Of a stretch of DNA of 64,000 bases, positions 16,511 through 28,423 are shown in pieces. The position numbers were made by a program, and so were the translations under genes. Source of the DNA: Aeromicrobium sp. Sec7.5 (lineage in GTDB: Bacteria; Actinomycetota; Actinomycetes; Propionibacteriales; Nocardioidaceae); the NCBI RefSeq assembly GCF_036867135.1, contig NZ_JBAJIJ010000001.1:1674001-1738000 (forward strand), in the 5' to 3' direction. The notes beneath the pieces are model-generated. The model saw nothing but the letters and a program-made list of their open reading frames with translations, did no database searches and was not told where the DNA came from. Within the stretch, counting starts at the first letter, position 1; every line of letters starts with the position of its first letter.

Positions 16511-17258
16511 GGGCGCCCCGGTCCACGTCGTCGTCGGACTCCGCCGGCTCGACCTCGGGTTCGGGCACGGGCGTCTCCTCCGTCGCCTCGCCGGGCGTCC
16601 CGTCCGGGTCAGGGCCCGGGTCAGGGGCCGCTGCCGCGGTGGGCGGGGTGGCCGGCGCGAAGAGATCGTCCTCCATCTCGTCGAGCTCGGGCAGCATCGG
16701 GGCGATCTCCGGCATCTCGTCGAGGCTGCCGAGTCCCATGCGCTCCAGGAAGTAGCTGGTGGTGCGGTAGAGCAGCGCGCCGCTCTCGGCGTCCTGGCCC
16801 GCCTCCTCGATGAGGCCCCGGGTCACGAGCGTGCGCACCACGCCGTCGACGTTCACGCCGCGGATCGCGGAGATGCGCGAGCGGCTGATCGGTTGGCGGT
16901 AGGCCACGACCGCGAGGGTCTCGAGGGCGGCCTGGGTCAGCCGGGCCTGCTGCCCGTCGAGCACGAATCGCTCGACGGCCGCCGCGACGTTCTCGCGGGT
17001 GTAGTAGCGCCAACCACCGGCGATCGGCCGCAGCTCGAAGCCGCGTCCCTGCTCGTCGTACTCGGCGGCGAGGGCCTCGAGCGCCTCCTGCACGTCGACC
17101 GGGGGGTGTCCCACGGCCTGGGCCAGCGTGAGGTGGTCGAGCGGCTGGTCAGCGACCATCAGCACCGCCTCGAGGGCGGGCCGCAGGTCGAGCATCTCGA
17201 GCTCGAGCTCGTGGGGGCCCCTCGGCAAGCTCGATGAGGGCAGCTGGGCGTCACTCAT
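16503..17258 (-). CDS. scpB: Segregation and condensation protein B
   Basis: The 251-residue protein is a winged-helix ScpB, which with ScpA forms the non-SMC part of the condensin-like SMC complex. Recognisable segments are LRPALEAVLMVADQPL at the N terminus, GGWRYYTRENV, LTQAALETLAVVAYRQPI and the conserved IRGVNVDGVVRTL. The last 60 residues are Pro/Glu/Asp-rich and probably unstructured. The ATG at 17258 was chosen because it matches the family N terminus and overlaps the scpA end by 8 bases. Confidence 0.95.
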   Translation of the reverse strand: MSDAQLPSSSLPRGPHELELEMLDLRPALEAVLMVADQPLDHLTLAQAVGHPPVDVQEALEALAAEYDEQGRGFELRPIAGGWRYYTRENVAAAVERFVLDGQQARLTQAALETLAVVAYRQPISRSRISAIRGVNVDGVVRTLVTRGLIEEAGQDAESGALLYRTTSYFLERMGLGSLDEMPEIAPMLPELDEMEDDLFAPATPPTAAAAPDPGPDPDGTPGEATEETPVPEPEVEPAESDDDVDRGAHA

Positions 17259-18210
17259 GGGAGGTGTCCTTCGCGGGTTCCGGGTGGGGGGCGTCGCCGG
17301 GCGACGCGTCCGAGTCGGTCGGGGCGGCACCCGGGTCGTCGAGGTCGGGGGCGAGCAGCTCGGCCGGGAGCACGTGGGCCTCCCCCGTCTCGGGCGGGGC
17401 GTCGAACTCGAGGCCGACCTCGATCTCGCCGTCGTCGCTGCCGGTCCACCGCAGATGGAGGTCGCCGAGCGGCGTGGCCTGCTCGAAGGCGACCATGCCC
17501 TCGCGGAACAGCTCGAGCAGGGCCAGGAACCGGGCGACCGTGGTCATGAGGTCCGGCGAGTCCGAGGTCAGCGTGCGAAACGTCAGGCGGCCTTCGCGGC
17601 GCAGGCGGTCGACCACGACGTGCGCCTGCTCGCGCACGCTGACCTGCGGCGCGTGCAGGTGTGCCAGCGACAGGATCGGCTCGGGCCGCGGGGTCAGGGC
17701 GTGGGTGGCCAGCCGGGCGAGGTCGTCGGGCGTCGCCGCGATCAGGATCTCCGGCAGCAGCTGCGCGAACCGTGGCTCGAGCGGCACGGCGCGGGGGTGA
17801 CGACGCTGCTCGGCCTCCAGACGGGTGCCGATCTGCGCCGCCACCTGCTTGAACGCGCGGTACTGCAGGAGTCGGGCGAACAGGAGGTCGCGGGCCTCGA
17901 GCAGCGCGAGGTCCTCCTCGTCCTCCACCTCGGCCTGGGGCAGCAGGCGCGCCGTCTTCAGGTCGAGCAGCGTGGCTGCCACGAGAAGGAACTGCGTCGT
18001 CTGCTCCAGGTCGCCGCCGAGCTCGGCGATGTAGGCGATGAACTCCGACGTCACCTCCGACAGCGCGACCTCGGTCACGTCCATCGTGTGGCGACTGATG
18101 AGCTGCAGGAGCAGGTCGAACGGGCCCTCGAAGCCGCCGATGCTCAGAGAGAAGCCCGTGCCGGGCTCGGCTGCCGGATCGACCGGCGCGTCGACCTCGA
18201 CCTCGCTCAT
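17251..18210 (-). CDS. scpA: Segregation and condensation protein A
   Basis: The protein has 319 residues and is the kleisin subunit of the SMC-ScpAB complex. GFEGPFDLLLQLISRHTMDVTEV is the hallmark N-terminal SMC-binding region, followed by FLLVAATLLDLKTARLLP. The C-terminal winged-helix region appears around 215-260 and is followed by an acidic Pro-rich tail. The ATG at 18210 overlaps the upstream stop by ATGA. It is co-transcribed with parA and the small gene before it. Confidence 0.95.
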   Translation of the reverse strand: MSEVEVDAPVDPAAEPGTGFSLSIGGFEGPFDLLLQLISRHTMDVTEVALSEVTSEFIAYIAELGGDLEQTTQFLLVAATLLDLKTARLLPQAEVEDEEDLALLEARDLLFARLLQYRAFKQVAAQIGTRLEAEQRRHPRAVPLEPRFAQLLPEILIAATPDDLARLATHALTPRPEPILSLAHLHAPQVSVREQAHVVVDRLRREGRLTFRTLTSDSPDLMTTVARFLALLELFREGMVAFEQATPLGDLHLRWTGSDDGEIEVGLEFDAPPETGEAHVLPAELLAPDLDDPGAAPTDSDASPGDAPHPEPAKDTSHE

Positions 18211-18578
18211 CGGTTCTCCGGAAGTCCCTCGATGCGACGGACGAGATCGCTCTCGCCGCCCCGGGCCTCGAGGTCCTCCAGCGACGCGGCGAGTGCCGCC
18301 CGGACGATGCGACCGCGGTCGACGTTGCGCCCGACGACGGCACGCACCGTGAGTCGCGCCTGCTCCAGGGCCAACAGCTCGTCGGCCGTCACGTAAACCG
18401 TGATCTTCTCGTCGTGCTTGACCCGTCCACTGGCAGCGGGCTTGACCGGCTCCTCGGACGGCGCGACGGGTTCGGGTGCCGTGGACGTCGACGCGGACGT
18501 GGACCGGAACAGCTCGTCGGCCCCCGGCATCGTCGGTCGGCGGGCGGAACCGCCGCCCGAGCTCACGCCGCGGGGCAT
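18207..18578 (-). CDS. Small protein between ParA and ScpA, possible DNA-binding partner
   Basis: The protein has 123 residues. Residues 1-50 are Gly/Ser/Pro/Ala-rich and probably disordered. The C-terminal part (KITVYVTADELLALEQARLTVRAVVGR and then GRIVRAALAASLEDLE) has a strand followed by two helices, which resembles a ribbon-helix-helix fold. Its position between a ParA-like ATPase and the condensin subunits suggests a centromere- or DNA-binding adaptor; this is inference. The ATG at 18578 has an AGAGG upstream and overlaps parA by 16 bases. A later ATG near 18530 is possible. Confidence 0.7.
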   Translation of the reverse strand: MPRGVSSGGGSARRPTMPGADELFRSTSASTSTAPEPVAPSEEPVKPAASGRVKHDEKITVYVTADELLALEQARLTVRAVVGRNVDRGRIVRAALAASLEDLEARGGESDLVRRIEGLPENR

Positions 18579-19408
18579 CGCACCAGGACCTCTCGCGCCA
18601 GCTGGCGGTAGGCGTCGGCACCGGGCGAGCTGGGGGCGTACTCGGTGATGGGTTCGCCCGCGACGGTCGAGTCGGAGAACTTGACGGTGCGGCGGATGAC
18701 GGTGTGGAACACGAGGTCGCCCCAGCCCTGGACGAGCGTCTGCAGGACCTCGCGGCCGTGCAGCGTACGGCTGTCGTACATCGTGCCGAGCAGGCCCACG
18801 ATCTGCAGGCGCGGGTTGGTGCGCTCGCGCACCTTCTCGATCGTCTCCTTCAGGAGCGCGACCCCGCGCAGCGCGAAGTACTCGCACTCCAGCGGGATGA
18901 TGACCCCGTCGGACGCGGTCAGGGCGTTGACGGTCAGCAGTCCGAGCGAGGGCTGGCAGTCGACGAGGATCACGTCGTAGTCGTCGCGCACGTCGTAGAG
19001 GGCGCGGGCGAGGGCCTGCTCGCGGCCGACCTCGGTGACGAGCTGCATCTCCGCGGCGGAGAGGTCGATGTTGGCCGGCGCGAGGTCCAGCCCCGGGACG
19101 GATGTGGGGCTGATGATGTCGCGCAGGGACAGCGACCGGTCCATCAGGACGTGGTAGATGCTCTGGTCGAGCTCGTGGGCGTTGAGACCCAGGCCCACGG
19201 TGAGCGAACCCTGGGGGTCGAAGTCGACGAGCAGCACGCGACGGCCGGCCTCGACGAGCGCGGCACCGAGGCTGATCGTGGTGGTCGTCTTGCCGACGCC
19301 ACCCTTCTGGTTGCACATCGACAAGACCGTGGCCGGGCCGGGACGACGGGGCTGGATCTCACCGAACTCCGGTGTCGGACGCCCCGTGGGTCCGGTTTCC
19401 TGACTCAT
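18563..19408 (-). CDS. parA: ParA/Soj-family ATPase
   Basis: The protein has 281 residues with the deviant Walker A motif KGGVGKTTTTISL, including the signature lysine, then LLVDFDPQGSLTVGLG (Walker A' region) and VILVDCQPSLGLLTVNAL (Walker B). ParA ATPases position chromosomes or protein complexes on the nucleoid. This copy is not next to parB; it belongs to the scpAB cluster, as in many actinobacteria. The ATG at 19408 was preferred because GGAGAAG and GGGG runs precede it and the longer N terminus looks non-coding. Confidence 0.9.
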   Translation of the reverse strand: MSQETGPTGRPTPEFGEIQPRRPGPATVLSMCNQKGGVGKTTTTISLGAALVEAGRRVLLVDFDPQGSLTVGLGLNAHELDQSIYHVLMDRSLSLRDIISPTSVPGLDLAPANIDLSAAEMQLVTEVGREQALARALYDVRDDYDVILVDCQPSLGLLTVNALTASDGVIIPLECEYFALRGVALLKETIEKVRERTNPRLQIVGLLGTMYDSRTLHGREVLQTLVQGWGDLVFHTVIRRTVKFSDSTVAGEPITEYAPSSPGADAYRQLAREVLVRCPAA

Positions 19409-19555
19409 CTCGTCCCCATCTTCTCCAGTGCCAACAGTGCCGCTCACCCTATCGCTGTCGCCGCCGGCGACCCGCGATTGAGGCAACACGACAGAGTAAC
19501 CGTCTTCCACCACGGGCCGAGGCCGGCCGGGGGCCGCGGCGCCGCGCCAGGAACC

Positions 19556-20500
19556 TCAGCGTCGGGCTCGGGGGTGCGCCGTCGCGTACACCTCGCGGAG
19601 GCGGTCGACCGTGACGAGCGTGTAGATCTGCGTCGTCGTGACCGAAGCGTGGCCGAGCAGCTCCTGCACGACGCGGACGTCGGCACCGCCGTCGAGCAGG
19701 TGGGTCGCGAAGGAGTGCCGCAGCGTGTGCGGCGACACGTCGACGCCGATCCCGGCGAGCCGGGCCGTGCGGGTCAGGACGGTCCACGCGCTCTGGCGCG
19801 AGAGGCGACCACCGCGGGCGTTGAGGAACAGGGCCGATGACGAGGTGGGCGTGCTCGCCGTCGAGGACACGAGGGCCGGACGCGCGGTGGTCAGGTACGT
19901 CTCGATCGCGGCGAGCGCATAGCTCCCGACCGGGACGATCCGCTGCTTGCCGCCCTTGCCGCGCAGGAGCAGGGCCCCGTCCTCGCGATCGAGGTCGTCG
20001 ATGTCGATCCCCACGGCCTCCGAGATGCGGGCCCCGGTGCCGTAGAGGATCTCCAGCAACGCACGGTCGCGACGGGCCAGCGTCGTGCCGGGGGCCCCGG
20101 CCGTCTCCAGGATGGCCTCGATCTGGTCGAGCGGCAGCGCCTTCGGCAGCCTCTGGTCGGGGCGAGGTGGTCGCACCTCGGCGGTGACGTCGACCGCGAC
20201 GAGCTGCTCCCGCAGCCAGAAGCGGTGGAGTCCTCGCACCGTCACGACGTGACGGGCCACGCTGGCCGGCCCCAGGGGCGGGTGGTCGTCGTCGCCGGTG
20301 CGCAGCGCAGCCACGAATCCCTGGACGTCGGCCTCCGCGACGTCGGCCGGGCTCGACCGCCCGATCAAGGCGAGGTGGTCGAGATAGCGCCGCAGGTCGC
20401 GGCGGTAGGACGTCACGGTGTTGTCGGCGAGGCCACGCTCGACGCCGAGGTGCGCGAGGTAGTCGAGGATCGCGCGGTCGAGGTCCTGCCCCTCGCTCAT
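19556..20500 (-). CDS. xerD: Tyrosine recombinase XerD
   Basis: The protein has 314 residues. The N-terminal SAM-like DNA-binding domain covers about 5-105. The catalytic set is visible: Arg in [10 protein letters not shown], Lys in [23 protein letters not shown] with His and Arg, the LLGHAS His and the nucleophile Tyr in TTQIYTLV. With XerC it resolves chromosome dimers at dif. An insertion of Ser/Thr-rich residues ([11 protein letters not shown]) lies in the catalytic domain. The gene sits 22 bases after the NUDIX gene, and no mobile element surrounds it, so a housekeeping role is likely. Confidence 0.93.
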   Translation of the reverse strand: MSEGQDLDRAILDYLAHLGVERGLADNTVTSYRRDLRRYLDHLALIGRSSPADVAEADVQGFVAALRTGDDDHPPLGPASVARHVVTVRGLHRFWLREQLVAVDVTAEVRPPRPDQRLPKALPLDQIEAILETAGAPGTTLARRDRALLEILYGTGARISEAVGIDIDDLDREDGALLLRGKGGKQRIVPVGSYALAAIETYLTTARPALVSSTASTPTSSSALFLNARGGRLSRQSAWTVLTRTARLAGIGVDVSPHTLRHSFATHLLDGGADVRVVQELLGHASVTTTQIYTLVTVDRLREVYATAHPRARR

Positions 20501-20522
20501 CGACGTGCTCGCCGGCGGGCAC

Positions 20523-22909
<2,387 letters not shown>

Positions 22910-23767
22910 CTACTGGGGCAGCTGTCCGTCGGCGCTGCGTGTCGTGCCCCAGGAGCCGTTCTCGCCCGCCGCCGATCGCACGAGGGCGAGGACCGACACG
23001 AGTCGTCCGGCGGCGAGGTCGGTCACGTCGACCGTCGAGAACGACCCGGAGCCGTTGTTGGAGCGCACCTGGTCCAGCACGCCCCCGTCGACGCTCGTGG
23101 TCGACGGTCCCACCAGGGCGCCGCCGGCGCCGCTCGTGGCGAGCTGGGAGGTGACGTCGGCGAGGATCTCGCCGCGGGCGCTGTCGGCCGAGGACGGCCC
23201 GACCACGACGAGCGCGAGATCGGCGCTCTGCGTGGGCGGCGTGGGCAGGTCCAGCAGACCGCCCTGCTCGAAGGCCGAGCGGATCGTGGAGGCCTGCTCG
23301 TCGAGCTCCCCATCGCCCATCAGGGCACGGGCCAGCGCGGCCCCGATACGGGTGTAGCTGTCGCCGGCGGCCTGGACGCCCGGGACGTCGGCGGCGGACT
23401 GCTCGGCGATCTGCTCGGCGAACTGGCGGTTGGCCGAGTCCAGCAGCTTGGTGGTCAGGGCGACCTCGCCCACGACCGTGCCTCCGGCGTCGCCGATGCG
23501 GGTCGTGAGGTCGTCGATCTCGGAGGTCTTGGCGCCCGGCGTGGTCACGACGACGACCCGGCGCTCGGCCAGGCCGGTGCCCACCAGGCCCGACGACGCA
23601 TCGGCGAACGCGGTCTCGAACGCCTGCTCGGCGACGTCGGCGCGGGACTCGCCGCCGGCTCCCCCGCCTTCGTCGGAGTCGACGAAGGCGACCCCGAGCG
23701 CGACCCCCACGGCCAGCGCGAGGAAGACGGCCGCGAGCGAGACGACGTGGTAGCGGAAGTTGATCAC
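22910..23767 (-). CDS. steB: SteB/MctB-like membrane protein
   Basis: The protein has 285 residues. It starts with INFRYHVVSLAAVFLALAVGVALG, the signature single N-terminal membrane segment of the MctB family, followed by a mostly extracytoplasmic part. In Mycobacterium tuberculosis the homologue (Rv1698) was described as a copper transporter, and in Corynebacterium the same pair was described as the septation proteins SteA and SteB. The gene order pyrG-steB-steA here matches. The GTG at 23767 overlaps the steA stop. Which role applies cannot be told from sequence. Confidence 0.85.
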   Translation of the reverse strand: MINFRYHVVSLAAVFLALAVGVALGVAFVDSDEGGGAGGESRADVAEQAFETAFADASSGLVGTGLAERRVVVVTTPGAKTSEIDDLTTRIGDAGGTVVGEVALTTKLLDSANRQFAEQIAEQSAADVPGVQAAGDSYTRIGAALARALMGDGELDEQASTIRSAFEQGGLLDLPTPPTQSADLALVVVGPSSADSARGEILADVTSQLATSGAGGALVGPSTTSVDGGVLDQVRSNNGSGSFSTVDVTDLAAGRLVSVLALVRSAAGENGSWGTTRSADGQLPQ

Positions 23768-24942
23768 GAGCGAAGTCCTTCGATCCACGAGACGAGGTCG
23801 CCGAACTGGTCGGAGACCCACCCGGTGACGTCGCCACCGGCAGAGGTGAGCGACAGCGCGACGCCCAGGGCGACGACGGCGCTCAGCACGAGGAACGCGA
23901 TCGGCCAGATCGTGATGCGCCCCGTCGTGAGGTGGCCGACGACCTTGGCGTCGACGAGCTTCGCGGCCGAGCGCAGACGTACGACGAACGCAGGCCCGAC
24001 CAGACCCGGGCTCTGGCCGAGGAAGTCCGACAGCGTCGGCGCGGCACCGGCGTGCACGATGACCGAGGCGCCGTTGGCGTCGGCCAGCAGGATCGCCAGG
24101 TCGGCGTCCTCGCCGTCGGCCACGAAGGGCACCACGTCCTTCTGGTGCTTCTCGAGGCGCTCCGGGGTTCGGATCTGGCCCGATGCCGTCGTGACGACGA
24201 CCTCGTGCGAACGATCCAGCACGGCCGAGCTGAAGCCGTCGACGCCGCCAACCACGACGTCGGGCTTGTAGCCCGCCGCCAGGATCAGGTCGGCGCCCTT
24301 GCCGGCGCCCACCAGGACCGGGTCGCGGTCGAGCACGAAGCGCTTGAGCGACTTCAGGTCGGCCGCGGCGTCGAAGGAGTCCGACACGACGATGACGGCC
24401 CGACCCTTGAGGCGGGTCGTGAGTCGAGGCACGCGCACCCCGTCGAGCAGCATCGCGTGCTCGCGCCGCAGGTGGTCGGAGGCATTGACCGCCATCGTGT
24501 CGAGGCGGGTCGCGAAGTCGCTGGACGCCTCCGAGTAGTCGGCCGTGGCCTGGGCGCCGTCGCGCGCGATGCCGCTCGCGACCAGCACGCCCTCCCGGTA
24601 GATCTTGCCCTCGTGGACCCGGACCAGATCGCCACTGCGCAATCGGGTGACGATGCCGTCACCCACCTGGTCGACCAGGGGGATGCCCGCCTCGGCCAGC
24701 ATCTCGGGGCCGGCGCTCGGGAACCTCCCCGTGGTGGACGGGGCGACGTTGACGACGGCAGCGACCCGGAGCTTGACCAGCTCGGCCGCGTCGTCGCCGT
24801 CAAGATCGGTGCGATCGATGATCGCGACGTCGCCGGCGCGGACACCTGCAGTCACCTCGGCGCCGGGTCGCGCGATCCGCGCGGGCCCGGAGACACCGGG
24901 GGCGTCGGACGTGCGACCGCCGCCTCGCTTGAAGATGGACAT
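23764..24942 (-). CDS. steA: Septation protein SteA
   Basis: The 392-residue protein has a large cytoplasmic part with GKGADLILAAGYKPDVVVGGVDG, which resembles the thiamine-pyrophosphokinase-like core of this family, and one membrane segment near residues 345-365 (WPIAFLVLSAVVALGVAL). SteA acts with SteB at the division septum in Corynebacterium. The ATG at 24942 gives MSIFKRG, with upstream codons lacking a ribosome site. It is the first gene of a coupled pair and follows recN after 57 bases. Confidence 0.88.
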   Translation of the reverse strand: MSIFKRGGGRTSDAPGVSGPARIARPGAEVTAGVRAGDVAIIDRTDLDGDDAAELVKLRVAAVVNVAPSTTGRFPSAGPEMLAEAGIPLVDQVGDGIVTRLRSGDLVRVHEGKIYREGVLVASGIARDGAQATADYSEASSDFATRLDTMAVNASDHLRREHAMLLDGVRVPRLTTRLKGRAVIVVSDSFDAAADLKSLKRFVLDRDPVLVGAGKGADLILAAGYKPDVVVGGVDGFSSAVLDRSHEVVVTTASGQIRTPERLEKHQKDVVPFVADGEDADLAILLADANGASVIVHAGAAPTLSDFLGQSPGLVGPAFVVRLRSAAKLVDAKVVGHLTTGRITIWPIAFLVLSAVVALGVALSLTSAGGDVTGWVSDQFGDLVSWIEGLRS

Positions 24943-24999
24943 CGCCGCCCATCGTGCCACGGGAGACCCTCGGATCCCGGGAGCCACCGGGGCGGTGTG

Positions 25000-26691
25000 T
25001 CAAGCGTGTCCGGCGAGCTCCAGGAGCTCTCGCGCGTGCTGCTGAGCCGCCGAGGAGTCCTCCAGGCCGGCCAGCATGCGGGCGAGCTCGTCGACACGGT
25101 CCTGGCCCTCGAGGCGCACGACCGAGCTGCTGGTGACGTTGCCGTCGTCGTCCTTGAGGACCCGGAAGTGGTGCTGCGCGAACGCGGCCACCTGAGGCAG
25201 GTGGGTCACGGCCAGCACCTGGGCGTTCGTCGCCAGCGCAGCGAGCCGTCGGCCCACCTCGACCGCGGCACGGCCGCCGATGCCGGCGTCGACCTCGTCG
25301 AACACCAGGGTCGGGACGTCGGACCGGTCGGCGAGGACGACTTCGAGCGACAGCATGAGACGCGAGAGCTCGCCACCGCTCGCGCCCTTGGCCAGGGGGC
25401 GAGGAGTCGCGCCCGAGTTGGCCGCGAAGAGCAGCTCGACGGTGTCGCCGCCCGCCGGCCCCAGCTCGGCCTCACGGACGTCGACGACCAGGCGCGCCGA
25501 CTTCATCGACAGCGCCTCGAGCTCGGCACGGACCTCGTCCGAGAGACGCTCGCCGGCCTCACGGCGGGCTTCGCCCAACGCCGTGGCGAGCGTCGTCAGC
25601 TCCGCGTGGAGCCGCTCCCGCTCGGCCTCCAGCCCGGCGACGGTGTCGTCGTCGGCCCCCAGGTCGAGCACGCGCCGACGGGCGTCGTCGGCCCACGCCA
25701 GGACGTCGTCGAGATCGGGACCGTACTTGCGCTGGAGCTGGGTCAGCTGCGCGCGGCGGTCCTGCACCGTGGCCAGGCCGGCCGGATCGAGGTCGACCGA
25801 GGACAGGTAGCCGGCCAGGTCGCCGGCGAGCTCGGTCACCGAGACCGTCAGGTCACGGGCGCGGGACGCCAGCGACTCCAGCTCCGGGTCGTGCCCGGCC
25901 TGGGCCTCGAGCTCTGAGGTGGCCTGGGCGACCAGCGGCCCGGCGCCCTCGGGACCGATCGCCTGCTCGACGTCGCCCGCGAGGAGGTCGTGCGCGACCT
26001 GCGCGGCGCGGGCCAGCGACTCGGCATGCGCGAGGCGCGACTCCATGGCTTCGAGCTCGGTGTCCTCGCCCGCGACAGGGGCGACGTCGTCGATCTCGAC
26101 CAGCCCGTGCTGGGCCGCGTCGAGCTCACGCGCCCGTTCCTGCGAGGCCGACCGGAGCAGACCGATACGCTCGTCGACCTCGCGCCACTGCCGGTACGCC
26201 GGGGTGTACCGGGCCAGCAGGTCCGTCACCGCCGTGCCCGCGAAGGCGTCCAGCGCAGCACGCTGGTGGGCCGGACGAGCGAGCCGGTGCTGGTCGGACT
26301 GTCCGTGGACCGCGACCAGCTCGTCGGTGAGCTGCGTCAGGAGCCCGGCGGGCACCGAGGTGCCGCCGGCGTAGGCCCGCGAGCGCCCCTGCGCCGAGAC
26401 GGCCCTGGCCAGGACGAGCTCGCCGTCGTCGACGACTCCCCCGGCGTCGTCGACCGCACCGAGCACGCTGCCCCGTCCGGCGACGTCGATGATGGCCTCG
26501 ACCCGCGCCTGCGCGGCACCGTGACGGACCAGACCGGCATCCGAGCGCTCACCACGGAGCAGGCCCAGGGCCGTCACGACCATCGTCTTGCCCGCACCGG
26601 TCTCTCCCGTGATGACCGTGAACCCGGCCTCGAGCGGCAGCTCAGCGTGCTCGATGACGCCGAGCGACCGCAACTCGAGATGACGCCACAT
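25000..26691 (-). CDS. recN: DNA repair protein RecN
   Basis: The 563-residue SMC-like ATPase takes part in double-strand-break repair. The Walker A motif is TGETGAGKTMVV at about 28-39. Two coiled-coil arms fill the centre, rich in Ala, Glu and Arg. The signature LAKGASGGELSRLMLSLE and Walker B TLVFDEVDAGIGG lie in the C-terminal half, with AVTHLPQVAAFA after them. The ATG at 26691 shares a base with the nadK stop (TGATG). It is in the standard tlyA-nadK-recN order. Confidence 0.95.
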   Translation of the reverse strand: MWRHLELRSLGVIEHAELPLEAGFTVITGETGAGKTMVVTALGLLRGERSDAGLVRHGAAQARVEAIIDVAGRGSVLGAVDDAGGVVDDGELVLARAVSAQGRSRAYAGGTSVPAGLLTQLTDELVAVHGQSDQHRLARPAHQRAALDAFAGTAVTDLLARYTPAYRQWREVDERIGLLRSASQERARELDAAQHGLVEIDDVAPVAGEDTELEAMESRLAHAESLARAAQVAHDLLAGDVEQAIGPEGAGPLVAQATSELEAQAGHDPELESLASRARDLTVSVTELAGDLAGYLSSVDLDPAGLATVQDRRAQLTQLQRKYGPDLDDVLAWADDARRRVLDLGADDDTVAGLEAERERLHAELTTLATALGEARREAGERLSDEVRAELEALSMKSARLVVDVREAELGPAGGDTVELLFAANSGATPRPLAKGASGGELSRLMLSLEVVLADRSDVPTLVFDEVDAGIGGRAAVEVGRRLAALATNAQVLAVTHLPQVAAFAQHHFRVLKDDDGNVTSSSVVRLEGQDRVDELARMLAGLEDSSAAQQHARELLELAGHA

Positions 26692-27611
26692 CAGTGATCG
26701 CCGCCGGTCGCCAGTCGCCGCGCGGCCTCGCCGCGCCAGCCCTCGACCGGCAGGTCGAACTTGCGGACCAGCCGGTCGGCGAACGTGGCCTCCTGCACCC
26801 GGGCCAGCCGGACGCGCTTCGCGCCGCGACGCACCTCGACGCGGGCGCCGGACGGGAGGTCGGCCGCCCGGCGCCCGTCGCACCAGAGCACGCCTTCGCC
26901 GCGCTCGTCGACGATCTCGATCGCGAGGGTGGAGTCCGGCGAGACGACCAACGGGCGGGCGAAGAGCGCGTGCGCGCTGATCGGCACCATCAGCAGGGCC
27001 GCGACCTCGGGCCACACGATGGGACCGCCGGCACTGAAGTTGTAGGCCGTCGACCCGGTCGGCGTGGCACACACGATGCCGTCGCACCCCCATCGCGACA
27101 CGGGCCTGCCGTCGATCTCGACGACGAGCTCGACCATGCGCTCCCGCGCCTGCTTCTCGACCGTCGCCTCGTTGAGCGCCCAGTTGCGGGCGACCACGGT
27201 CTTGCCCACGAGCACGGCGACGTCGACGGTCAGGCGGTCCTCGACCGAGTAGGTGCGGTCGACGACGCCCCGCACGACGTCGCCGACGTTCTCGGCGTCG
27301 ACCTCCGCGAGAAAGCCGATGTGGCCCATGTTGACGCCGAGCAGCGGCGTCTCGTGGTCGCGGCACATCTCGGCGGCGCGCAGGATCGTGCCGTCGCCCC
27401 CGAAGACCACCGCCAGCTCGCAGCCCTCCGACGCCGACGTGCCCGGCGGCACCGTGGTGACGTCGGTGAGCCCGCACGCGGCGAGCCGCTCGGCCTCCGG
27501 GTCCAGCACACGGATGTCGATGCCGGCCGCCTGCAGCTGCTGGGCGACGGTCACGGCCACGGTGTCGGCCTCGAGCCGGCTTCCGTGCGTCACGATCAGG
27601 ACCGTCCTCAT
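26691..27611 (-). CDS. nadK: NAD kinase
   Basis: The 306-residue enzyme phosphorylates NAD to NADP. The GGDGT motif is in VVFGGDGTILRAAE, NMGHIGFLAE follows, NEATVEKQ is the conserved NE/D motif, and the glycine-rich segment is ATPTGSTAYNFSAGGPIV. Length is typical for actinobacteria. The ATG at 27611 overlaps the tlyA stop by ATGA. Confidence 0.96.
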   Translation of the reverse strand: MRTVLIVTHGSRLEADTVAVTVAQQLQAAGIDIRVLDPEAERLAACGLTDVTTVPPGTSASEGCELAVVFGGDGTILRAAEMCRDHETPLLGVNMGHIGFLAEVDAENVGDVVRGVVDRTYSVEDRLTVDVAVLVGKTVVARNWALNEATVEKQARERMVELVVEIDGRPVSRWGCDGIVCATPTGSTAYNFSAGGPIVWPEVAALLMVPISAHALFARPLVVSPDSTLAIEIVDERGEGVLWCDGRRAADLPSGARVEVRRGAKRVRLARVQEATFADRLVRKFDLPVEGWRGEAARRLATGGDH

Positions 27612-28423
27612 GCTCCGACCTCCAGTGGTCCGTCGGCGACGGCTCGCTCCGCGGCGGCCGGATCGACCGGGTCGGCGTCCGTGCGCAGCCAGCAGAAGTA
27701 CTCGACGTTGCCGGCGGGGCCGGGCAACGGGCTGGGCGCCAGCGCGCGCGTGCCCCAACCCTCGGCCTGGGCGGCGTGACACACGTCGACCACGGCCTCT
27801 GCGTGCAGCGCCGGATCCCTCACGACCCCATTCTTGCCCAAGCGCTCGCGTCCGACCTCGAACTGCGGCTTGACCATGAGCACGAGGTCGCCCTCGGGCC
27901 GCGTGCAGGCGGCCAGCGCGGTCATCACGAGGCGCAGGGAGATGAAGGAGAGATCGGACACCGTGAGATCGACGGGCCCGTCGATCTGTTCGGGCGTGAG
28001 GGTCCGCACGTTGGTGCGGTCGTGCACGGCGACGCGCGGGTCGTTCTGCAGCTCCCACACGAGCTGGCCGTACCCGACGTCGACGGCGACGACCTCCCGG
28101 ACGCCGCGCCGCAGGAGCACGTCGGTGAAACCACCGGTGGAGGCGCCGGCATCGAGGCAGCGCCGGTCGGCGACCGTGAGGCCTCGCGGCTCGAACTCGG
28201 CCAGGGCGCCCAGCAGCTTGTGGGCACCGCGCGAGGCCCAGGACGGACCTGCGGGCTCGCGCACCACGACGGCGGCGTCGGTGCCCACCTGGGTGGCGGC
28301 CTTGCTCGCCACGGTGCCACCGACCGTGACCGATCCGGACTCGATGAGCGCGGCCGCCTGCTCCCGCGACCGGGCCAGTCCGCGCCGCACGAGCTCGGCG
28401 TCGAGCCGCACGCGGCGCGTCAC
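27608..28423 (-). CDS. tlyA: TlyA-family rRNA 2'-O-methyltransferase
   Basis: The protein has 271 residues, with an N-terminal S4 domain (RLDAELVRRGLARSREQAAALI) and an FtsJ-type methyltransferase domain: CLDAGASTGGFTDVLLRRG as SAM motif and VSDLSFISLRLV. TlyA methylates ribose 2'-OH groups of 16S C1409 and 23S C1920 (E. coli numbering) in mycobacteria, which makes ribosomes sensitive to capreomycin. The GTG start overlaps the upstream stop. Confidence 0.94.
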   Translation of the reverse strand: MTRRVRLDAELVRRGLARSREQAAALIESGSVTVGGTVASKAATQVGTDAAVVVREPAGPSWASRGAHKLLGALAEFEPRGLTVADRRCLDAGASTGGFTDVLLRRGVREVVAVDVGYGQLVWELQNDPRVAVHDRTNVRTLTPEQIDGPVDLTVSDLSFISLRLVMTALAACTRPEGDLVLMVKPQFEVGRERLGKNGVVRDPALHAEAVVDVCHAAQAEGWGTRALAPSPLPGPAGNVEYFCWLRTDADPVDPAAAERAVADGPLEVGA

